Positions 58,376-64,000 of a DNA stretch of 64,000 nt are shown here, in pieces; positions within the stretch are counted from its first letter, which is position 1; every line of letters starts with the position of its first letter. The stretch comes from Janthinobacterium sp. TB1-E2 (GTDB lineage: Bacteria; Pseudomonadota; Gammaproteobacteria; Burkholderiales; Burkholderiaceae_D): the NCBI RefSeq assembly GCF_036885605.1, contig NZ_CP142523.1, forward strand, positions 2,232,001 to 2,296,000, read 5' to 3'. The position numbers and the translations under genes are program-made. The notes beneath the pieces were generated by a model that worked only from the letters and a program-made list of their open reading frames with translations, ran no database searches and was not told where the DNA came from.

Positions 58376-60190
58376 ATGACCGATTTGTCCGACCAAAAAG
58401 CCGCCGCAGCCGCGATACCTGTTGGCCCGCAAAAAATGACGCCTTCCGAAGCGTTCGTGGAAACCCTGGCCGCCAATGGCGTGACCGACATGTTCGGCAT
58501 CATGGGCTCGGCCTTCATGGACCCGATGGACATTTTTGCGCCCGCCGGCATCCGCCTGATTCCTGTCGTGCACGAGCAGGGCGCCGGCCACATGGCCGAC
58601 GGTTACGCCCGCGTCTCGGGCCGCCATGGCGTGGTCATCGGCCAGAACGGCCCCGGCATCAGCAATTGCGTGACGGCGATTGCCGCCGCCTACTGGGCGC
58701 ATACGCCGGTCGTCATCATCACGCCGGAAACGGGCACCATGAGCATGGGCCTGGGCGGCTTCCAGGAAGCGAACCAGTTGCCGATGTTCGAGGAATTCAC
58801 CAAGTATCAAGGTCATGTGACCAATCCGGCCCGCATGGCGGAATTCACGGGCCGCTGCTTTGACCGCGCGATGTCGGAAATGGGCCCGACGCAACTGAAC
58901 ATCCCGCGCGACTATTTCTATGGCGAAATCAAGGCCGAAATTCCAAAGCCGAACCGCCTGGACCGTGGCGCCGGCGGCGAACAAAGCCTCAACGATGCGG
59001 CCGAACTGCTGGCGAAAGCCAAGTTCCCTGTCATCATCTCGGGCGGCGGTGTCGTCATGGGTGAAGCGATTGACGAGTGCAAGGCCCTGGCCGAACGCCT
59101 GGGTGCACCCGTCGTCAACAGCTATCTGCACAACGACTCGTTTCCCGCCAGCCACCCGCTGTGGTGCGGTCCATTGGGTTATCAAGGTTCGAAAGCGGCG
59201 ATGAAACTGATCGCCAAGGCCGACGTCGTCGTCGCTTTAGGTTCGCGCCTGGGCCCGTTCGGTACCTTGCCGCAGCACGGCATGGATTACTGGCCGAAAA
59301 ACGCCAAGATCATCCAGATCGACGCCGACAACAAGATGCTGGGCCTGGTCAAGAAAATCTCCGTCGGCATCTGCGGCGACGCCAAGGCGGCCGCCAAAGC
59401 GATCCTGTCCCGCCTGGACGGCAAGAGCCTCGACTGCGACGCGACGCGTGACGAGCGCTATGCCACCGTGCAAGCGGAAAAGGCCGCGTGGGAAGAGGAG
59501 CTGACCAACTGGACGCATGAGAAAGATGCATACAGCCTGGACATGATCGAAGAGCAAAAGAAAGAGCCGGGTAACTACCTGCACCCGCGCCAGGTGCTGC
59601 GCGAGCTGGAAAAAGCCATGCCGGAAGACGTGATGGTGTCGACCGACATCGGCAACATCAACTCGGTGGCGAACAGCTATCTGCGCTTTGAAAAGCCGCG
59701 CAGCTTCTTTGCGGCGATGAGCTTTGGCAATTGCGGTTACGCATTCCCGACCATCATCGGCGCGAAAGTGGCGGCTCCCCACCGTCCGGCCGTGTCGTAT
59801 GCGGGCGATGGCGCCTGGGGCATGAGCCTGATGGAAACGATGACCTGCGTGCGCCACAACATTCCCGTCACGGCCGTGGTCTTCCACAACCGCCAGTGGG
59901 GCGCGGAAAAGAAAAACCAGGTCGATTTCTACAACCGCCGCTTCGTTGCCGGTGAACTCGACAACCAGAGTTTCGCCGAGATCGCGCGCGCCATGGGTGC
60001 CGAAGGCATCACGGTCGACAAGCTGGAAGACGTGGGCCCGGCCTTGAAGAAGGCGATCGACATGCAGATGAATGAAGGCAAGACGACCATCATCGAAATC
60101 ATGTGCACGCGCGAGCTGGGCGACCCGTTCCGCCGCGATGCGTTGAGCAAACCTGTGCGGCATCTGGATAAATATAAAGACTACGTTTGA
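58376..60190 (+). CDS. xsc: Sulfoacetaldehyde acetyltransferase
   Basis: ThDP-dependent enzyme cleaving sulfoacetaldehyde with phosphate to acetyl phosphate and sulfite, the C-S bond-breaking step of taurine/isethionate catabolism. 604 aa, usual length. Catalytic Glu E67 in VVHEQGAGHMADGYARVSGR, ThDP/Mg motif GDGAWG at 477 with the downstream NRQWGAEKKNQ, and Xsc-typical stretches NQLPMFEEFTKYQGHVTNP and RCFDRAMSEMGPTQLNIPRD separate it from acetolactate synthases. AAGGAG sits 9 nt before the ATG. pta follows after a REP-like repeat. Confidence 0.94.
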   Translation: MTDLSDQKAAAAAIPVGPQKMTPSEAFVETLAANGVTDMFGIMGSAFMDPMDIFAPAGIRLIPVVHEQGAGHMADGYARVSGRHGVVIGQNGPGISNCVTAIAAAYWAHTPVVIITPETGTMSMGLGGFQEANQLPMFEEFTKYQGHVTNPARMAEFTGRCFDRAMSEMGPTQLNIPRDYFYGEIKAEIPKPNRLDRGAGGEQSLNDAAELLAKAKFPVIISGGGVVMGEAIDECKALAERLGAPVVNSYLHNDSFPASHPLWCGPLGYQGSKAAMKLIAKADVVVALGSRLGPFGTLPQHGMDYWPKNAKIIQIDADNKMLGLVKKISVGICGDAKAAAKAILSRLDGKSLDCDATRDERYATVQAEKAAWEEELTNWTHEKDAYSLDMIEEQKKEPGNYLHPRQVLRELEKAMPEDVMVSTDIGNINSVANSYLRFEKPRSFFAAMSFGNCGYAFPTIIGAKVAAPHRPAVSYAGDGAWGMSLMETMTCVRHNIPVTAVVFHNRQWGAEKKNQVDFYNRRFVAGELDNQSFAEIARAMGAEGITVDKLEDVGPALKKAIDMQMNEGKTTIIEIMCTRELGDPFRRDALSKPVRHLDKYKDYV

Positions 60191-60200
60191 TGTGATGGTG

Positions 60201-60273
60201 TTGTTGGATTACGCCCTGGCGGGCTAATCCAACCTACGCAAGCTACGCGTGGTGCCGGCGTAATCCGACACCA
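60201..60273. repeat. REP-like palindromic repeat between xsc and pta
   Basis: TTGTTGGATTACGCCC..GGGCTAATCCAACCTACGC (60201-60239) plus a partial copy GGCGTAATCCGACACCA (60257-60273). It belongs to the same family as the elements after glnB (36521-36621). Confidence 0.75.
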
Positions 60274-60378
60274 CCCTGACCGATCCTTGTATGACCCCGG
60301 CCATGCCGGGTTTTATGTGCCGGAGCCATGCCTCATGCTTCCATGGTTCCGGCATTTTTTTACCGAATTGGAGTTCCC

Positions 60379-61380
60379 ATGAAAGCCCTGCACCGCATCA
60401 TCGCCCAGGCCCGCGCCGTGCCGAAACATATTGTCTTGTGCGAGGGTGACGACATGCGAGTTTTGCAGGCGGCCGCGCGTGCCGCTGCGGAAGGCCTGGC
60501 CCACATCACCATCGTCGGCCAGCCTGCCGCCATCCTGGCGTTGGCGCAGGAACACGCGCTGGACCTGGACGCCGTGCGCCTGGTCGACCCGGCGCAGTCC
60601 AGCGAGTCGGAACACTACGCCCAGCAATTGTTCGTGTTGCGCCAGGCCAAGGGCATGACGGTGGAGCAGGCGAGGAAAGCCGTGCAAGATCCGCTGTGCT
60701 ACGCCAACCTGATGGTGCGCCTGGGCGACGCGGACGGCTGCGTGGCGGGAGCCGTGCACACGACGGCCGACGTGGTGCGCAGCGCCATCCAGATCATCGG
60801 CGTCGATCCGGCCTTCAAGCTCGTGTCGAGCTTTTTCCTGATGATGCTGTGCGAACCTTTTCACAGCCTCAAGGGCGGTTTCATCTTTTCCGACTGCGCT
60901 TTGGTGGTCGATCCGAAAGCCGAGGAATTGGCCGACATCGCCATGGCGGCCGCCGACAGCGCCCAAGCCTTGCTGATGGAAGAACCGCGCGTGGCCATGC
61001 TGTCGTTTTCCACCAGCGGCAGCGCCCACCACGCGGCCGTCGACAAGGTGCATGCGGCAACAGACCGGGTCAAGGCCCAGCGTCCGCTGCTCGCCATCGA
61101 TGGCGACGTGCAGCTGGACGCGGCCATCGTGGCCGAGATTTCCCAGCGCAAGGTCAAGGATTCCGTCGTCAACGGCCGCGCGAACGTGCTGGTGTTCCCG
61201 AACCTCGACGCGGGCAATATCGGCTACAAGCTGGCCGAACGCATGGGCGGCGCCGTCGCCATCGGCCCCTTGCTGCAAGGCTTGAAGAAGCCGGCCAACG
61301 ATCTGTCGCGCGGCTGCAGCGCCGACGATGTCTATAACGTGATTGCGGTCACGTCCGTGCAGGCTCAGGGTGGGCGCTGA
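60379..61380 (+). CDS. pta: Phosphate acetyltransferase (short form)
   Basis: Converts acetyl phosphate from Xsc to acetyl-CoA. 333 aa, the catalytic PTA_PTB domain only, without the regulatory N-terminus of E. coli Pta. Motifs: PKHIVLCEGDDMRVLQAAAR, LGDADGCVAGAVHTTADVVR, SSFFLMMLCEP, VAMLSFSTSGSAHH and the C-terminal ANVLVFPNLDAGNIGYKLAE. GGAG lies 5 nt before ATG 60379; the upstream open frame was not used. tauE overlaps its 3' end. Confidence 0.95.
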   Translation: MKALHRIIAQARAVPKHIVLCEGDDMRVLQAAARAAAEGLAHITIVGQPAAILALAQEHALDLDAVRLVDPAQSSESEHYAQQLFVLRQAKGMTVEQARKAVQDPLCYANLMVRLGDADGCVAGAVHTTADVVRSAIQIIGVDPAFKLVSSFFLMMLCEPFHSLKGGFIFSDCALVVDPKAEELADIAMAAADSAQALLMEEPRVAMLSFSTSGSAHHAAVDKVHAATDRVKAQRPLLAIDGDVQLDAAIVAEISQRKVKDSVVNGRANVLVFPNLDAGNIGYKLAERMGGAVAIGPLLQGLKKPANDLSRGCSADDVYNVIAVTSVQAQGGR

Positions 61381-62143
61381 GTTGTTCAGCTGGCCCGTGC
61401 TGGCGCTGCTGGGCGTGGTGGCGGCGGGCACGTATTTCCAGACCGTCACGGGCTTTGGCCTGGGCATGATCGTCATGGGCGTGGCCAGCGGCCTGGGCCT
61501 GGCGCCCGTGCCGGCGCTGGCGGCCCTCGTCAGCCTGCTGTCCCTGGCCAATTGCCTCGTGGCCTTGCCGGGCGCCTTGCACCACCTGGACTGGCGCGCC
61601 ATTCGCGCCGCCAGCATCGGCTTGCTGCCGGCCATGGCGGCCGGCGTCTTGCTGCTCGGCTACCTGGACCAGGCGTATGCGCCGCTGCTGCACCTGTTGC
61701 TGGGCGGGGCCATCGTGTATGGCGGCGTCAGCATCTTGCTGCAAGCGCCGCCTGGCCCCGGCGCGGCCGACAAGCGAAGCTTCTTCATCAGCGGCGTGTG
61801 CGGCGGCCTGTTCTCGGGCCTGTTTTCGCTGGCCGGACCACCGCTCGTGTACCAGTTCTACCGCCAGGAAATGAGCTTGAAGACCATCCGCTACAGCCTG
61901 ATCTTTTTATTTGCCATCAGTGCGGGCGGGCGCTCGCTGATGGCGGGCAGCCAGGGCCAGCTCGACGCGAAAGTGCTGCTGCTGTGTGCGCTGGCCTTGC
62001 CCGTGGGCGTGCTGGCCACGATGGCCGGCAAGCACTACCCGCCGCCGATCGCCCAGCGCGGCATGCGCCGCATCGCGTTTGCCGTGCTGACCCTGATCGG
62101 CATTTCGCTGATGGCGGCGGCCGTGCCGCAATTGCTCGGCTAG
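61370..62143 (+). CDS. TauE/SafE family sulfite/anion exporter
   Basis: 257-aa membrane protein with about eight helices in two related halves; the TauE signature glycines appear in TVTGFGLGMIVMGVASGLGL and SGVCGGLFSGLFSLAGPPLV. Next to xsc and pta it most likely exports the sulfite set free by Xsc, as proposed for TauE/SafE. The start is GTG at 61370, inside the last codons of pta (11-nt overlap), so translation is coupled; no ATG lies near the N-terminus except one at 61343 deeper in pta. Confidence 0.88.
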   Translation: MGAELFSWPVLALLGVVAAGTYFQTVTGFGLGMIVMGVASGLGLAPVPALAALVSLLSLANCLVALPGALHHLDWRAIRAASIGLLPAMAAGVLLLGYLDQAYAPLLHLLLGGAIVYGGVSILLQAPPGPGAADKRSFFISGVCGGLFSGLFSLAGPPLVYQFYRQEMSLKTIRYSLIFLFAISAGGRSLMAGSQGQLDAKVLLLCALALPVGVLATMAGKHYPPPIAQRGMRRIAFAVLTLIGISLMAAAVPQLLG

Positions 62144-62161
62144 TTTCCAAACGTGCGGCGC

Positions 62162-62190
62162 TTGCAAAATAGTCAAACTGCCGTTATATT
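62162..62190 (+). promoter_or_regulatory. Candidate sigma-70 promoter of the RNA-ligase operon
   Basis: TTGCAA at 62162-62167 and TATATT at 62185-62190, 17-bp spacer. A start near 62197 would give a leader of about 245 nt. Confidence 0.5.
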
Positions 62191-62230
62191 CCCCGTTCTT
62201 TCTCGAACCTCTTCCTTATTGGAGCCAAAA

Positions 62231-62260
62231 GTGCCTCGCTTCTTCGCCATCACCTGCTAA
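62231..62260 (+). CDS. Possible 9-residue leader peptide (MPRFFAITC)
   Basis: GTG start preceded by TTGGAG with a 7-nt spacer, then CCT CGC TTC TTC GCC ATC ACC TGC TAA. It lies in the leader of the RNA-ligase operon. It could be a translated upstream ORF that couples translation to expression, or chance; the good ribosome binding site is the only support. Confidence 0.3.
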   Translation: MPRFFAITC

Positions 62261-62442
62261 CGCTGACGAAATGCTCTTTGCAGCATCGTTCGGCGCGTTG
62301 ACGCCCTCGATTGCTGCGGCACTGCTCTTGCTCTTCCCGCACACGCATCCGAGACCCTGGTCTTGATCGTCCACGCCCGAACACGTCGTCAGCACCCCTG
62401 ACCCTGTATGGACACGCCCCGGTGAACGCGGCGTGGGACGCT

Positions 62443-63330
62443 ATGTTTTTACAATCTTTACCCTTATTCAAATACCCGCGCACGCCGCACCTGGAAGGCT
62501 CGCGCCTGCAGGATGGCGACGACGGCTCGGACCAGATGCCCGTGAAAAAGCTGGCCGGCCAGTACGTCGTCATCGAGGAAAAAATCGATGGCGCCAACTC
62601 CGCCGTGTCGTTCAGCGATGCGGGCGAGGTGCTGCTGCAGTCGCGCGGCCACTACCTGGCGGGCGGCGGCAGCGAACGCCAGTTCAACCTGTTGAAACCG
62701 TGGGCGCATGCGCACGAACACGCCTTGTTGGGCTTGCTGGAAGACCAGTATGTGCTGTTTGGCGAATGGTCGTACAGCAAGCATTCCGTGTTTTACGACC
62801 GGCTGCCCCATTACTTCAACGAGTTCGACGTGTATTGCCGCCGCAGCCAGATGTTTTTGTCGACGGCGCGCCGCCACGCCATGCTGGCCGGCTCGCCAGT
62901 GCTGTCCGTGCCCGTGCTGTATGCGGGGGTGATGCCGGCCACGCCGAAGCAGTTGTGGCAGCTGCTGCACCATTCGCTGGCCAAGTCCAGTCTGTGGCGC
63001 GACGCTTTTGAAACTGCGGTGGCGCGCGAACGCCTGCCGCTGGATCTGTGCTGGAAGCAGACGGACAAGTCCGACCACGCGGAAGGCCTGTACCTGAAGG
63101 TGGAGGATGACGAGCAAGTACTGGCCCGCTACAAGCTGGTGCGCCATGACTTTACGCAAACCATCCTCGACAGCGGTTCGCACCACAGCACGCGGCCCTT
63201 GATCCCGAACCAGCTGGCCGAGGGTGTGGACCTGTACGCGCCGCAGCCGCTCGTCACGTGGGAAAGCCTGGGTTTGCATACTTGCCGTTCGCTCGACGAA
63301 CTGGCAGCTTTCTCAAGGAGTACAAAATAA
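62443..63330 (+). CDS. ATP-dependent RNA ligase family protein
   Basis: 295-aa nucleotidyltransferase. Motif I with the AMP-accepting lysine is EEKIDGANSAVSF (K47). Motif Ia-like LLQSRGHYLAGG is near 64-75, motif III/IIIa LFGEWSYSKHSVFYDRLPHY (E108) and EFDVY near 127-131, motif IV EGLYLKVE at 214-221 and motif V RYKLVR at 229-234. The set is complete, so it should seal RNA ends bearing 5'-phosphate and 3'-OH. The ATG at 62443 has GGGA 7 nt upstream; the open frame to 62311 is not conserved-looking. Its stop overlaps the start of the HD gene (TAATG), so an RNA sealing and end-healing operon is likely. Confidence 0.88.
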   Translation: MFLQSLPLFKYPRTPHLEGSRLQDGDDGSDQMPVKKLAGQYVVIEEKIDGANSAVSFSDAGEVLLQSRGHYLAGGGSERQFNLLKPWAHAHEHALLGLLEDQYVLFGEWSYSKHSVFYDRLPHYFNEFDVYCRRSQMFLSTARRHAMLAGSPVLSVPVLYAGVMPATPKQLWQLLHHSLAKSSLWRDAFETAVARERLPLDLCWKQTDKSDHAEGLYLKVEDDEQVLARYKLVRHDFTQTILDSGSHHSTRPLIPNQLAEGVDLYAPQPLVTWESLGLHTCRSLDELAAFSRSTK

Positions 63331-64000
63331 TGAACTGGAAAACCCTGCAGCAACTGGTGCCCATGCCTGGCCAGTCGCCCGATTTCAACGCTTGCCTGGC
63401 CGCCTTCCCGCAGCTGGAACTGGCCAAGACGACGCCGCAAAACCCCGTGTACCACGCGGAAGGCGATGTGTGGACGCATACGATGATGGTGGTGGAGTCC
63501 TTGCTGGCCATGCCCGACTACCAGGCTGCCACGCGGGCGGAACAGGAAATCGTGTTTCTCACCGCCTTGCTGCACGACGTGGCCAAGTGCAGCACCACGG
63601 TGATCGACCCGGTGACGGGCGTCATCGGCCAGCCCGGCCACTCGCGCAAGGGCGCCCTCGATGCGCGCATCGCCTTGTGGGATTGCGACGTGCCGTTTGC
63701 CGCGCGCGAGGAGATCTGCCGCCTGATCAATGTGCACCAGGTGCCGTTCTTTGCGCTGGAAACGTCGCGGCGCGGCGTCACGCCCGAGTTCACCGTGCGC
63801 GAACTGTCGTGGCAAGTCGATATCCGCCTGCTGGCCATGCTGGCAGAGGCCGATATCCGCGGGCGTATCTGTCCCGATCCGCAGCGCATTTTGGATGCCA
63901 TCGAGCTGTTCCGCGAGCTGGCGCGCGAGGAGGGCTGCTATGGCCAGCGGCGCGCCTTTGTCGACGATCACACGCGCGTCAAATATTTCCGCGGCGCCGA
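63330..64000 (+). CDS. HD-domain protein, likely HD-Pnk RNA end-healing enzyme (3' partial)
   Basis: The first 223 residues are visible; the frame runs off the right edge. An HD phosphohydrolase domain is clear: H42 and H50 (VYHAEGDVWTHTMMVVE), H82-D83 (ALLHDVAK), H104 (GHSRKGAL), H136 (INVHQVPF) and D174 (AEADIRGR). In HD-Pnk enzymes such an HD domain removes 2',3'-cyclic phosphates or 3'-phosphates and is fused to a P-loop polynucleotide kinase that phosphorylates the 5'-OH end. The kinase half would lie past 64000 and is not seen. The start codon shares a base with the ligase stop (TAATG), and AAGGAG lies 10 nt upstream, within the end of the ligase gene. Confidence 0.82.
   Translation, partial: MNWKTLQQLVPMPGQSPDFNACLAAFPQLELAKTTPQNPVYHAEGDVWTHTMMVVESLLAMPDYQAATRAEQEIVFLTALLHDVAKCSTTVIDPVTGVIGQPGHSRKGALDARIALWDCDVPFAAREEICRLINVHQVPFFALETSRRGVTPEFTVRELSWQVDIRLLAMLAEADIRGRICPDPQRILDAIELFRELAREEGCYGQRRAFVDDHTRVKYFRGA

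Larger units (their letters stand above)
62144..62442. other. Leader/promoter region of the RNA-ligase operon
   Basis: 299 nt holding a sigma-70-like promoter (62162-62190), a 9-codon reading frame with its own ribosome binding site (62231-62260), and two small hairpins: ATGC/GCAT around 62271-62286 and GGCG/CGCC at about 62291-62304. The rest shows no gene. Confidence 0.55.

Noticed and set aside
62311-62442. N-terminal extension of the RNA ligase by 44 codons
   Set aside because: The extra stretch is Arg/Pro/Ser-rich without ligase similarity, and the internal ATG at 62443 has a plausible ribosome binding site.

Overview
The window looks like core chromosome of a betaproteobacterium of the order Burkholderiales. 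Gene content (glnB next to a glutamine-dependent nadE, hemCDXY, two phasin types, a Burkholderiales-type porin, PEP-CTERM proteins, a long RpoD with a low-complexity N-terminus), high GC coding bias and REP-like intergenic repeats fit Oxalobacteraceae. Janthinobacterium or a close relative is my best guess; this is inference from content, not a database match. I see no transposase, integrase, prophage or CRISPR array.

Left third (1-22 kb). A partial GGDEF/EAL-REC signalling protein is followed by storage-granule genes: a PhaF-like phasin, a TetR regulator, and further on a phasin_2 plus KGG stress-protein pair. Also here are a LOG-family hydrolase, a PEP-CTERM protein, a YgjP-like metallopeptidase, purU, yaeQ, a DUF2807 protein, and a truncated RlmI-like gene lacking its methyltransferase half. 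A diheme/triheme cytochrome c operon diverges from a MocR regulator. Then come DUF4870 and SMI1/KNR4 proteins, a ProQ/FinO RNA chaperone gene paired with an RNase D-like exonuclease, rpoD, a HAF-repeat protein and an orphan PAS histidine kinase.

Middle (22-48 kb). Housekeeping genes: ppc diverging from hemC-hemD-hemX-hemY; gcd (PQQ glucose dehydrogenase); ppa; a FemAB-like acyltransferase; nadE-glnB; a UPF0126 membrane protein; trxB with a downstream Smr gene, diverging from ftsK-lolA-rarA; an SDR-DUF2917 operon diverging from a second MocR; and serS.

Right third (48-64 kb). Two identical tRNA-Ser(CGA) genes, a heptad-repeat membrane coiled-coil protein, hisC, a PadR-DUF2812 pair with a cluster of TATATC half-sites, and a second PEP-CTERM protein. 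A sulfur/C2 region follows: a beta-hydroxyacid dehydrogenase, a YeiH-type exporter, dadA, thiG, a porin, and xsc-pta-tauE. The last three would turn sulfoacetaldehyde into acetyl-CoA and export the released sulfite.

The most interesting locus is cut by the right edge: an ATP-dependent RNA ligase followed, with overlapping stop and start codons, by an HD-domain protein that looks like the N-terminal half of an HD-Pnk RNA end-healing enzyme. Together they would form an RNA break-repair operon. It has a good sigma-70-like promoter and a leader holding a 9-codon reading frame with a GGAG ribosome binding site.
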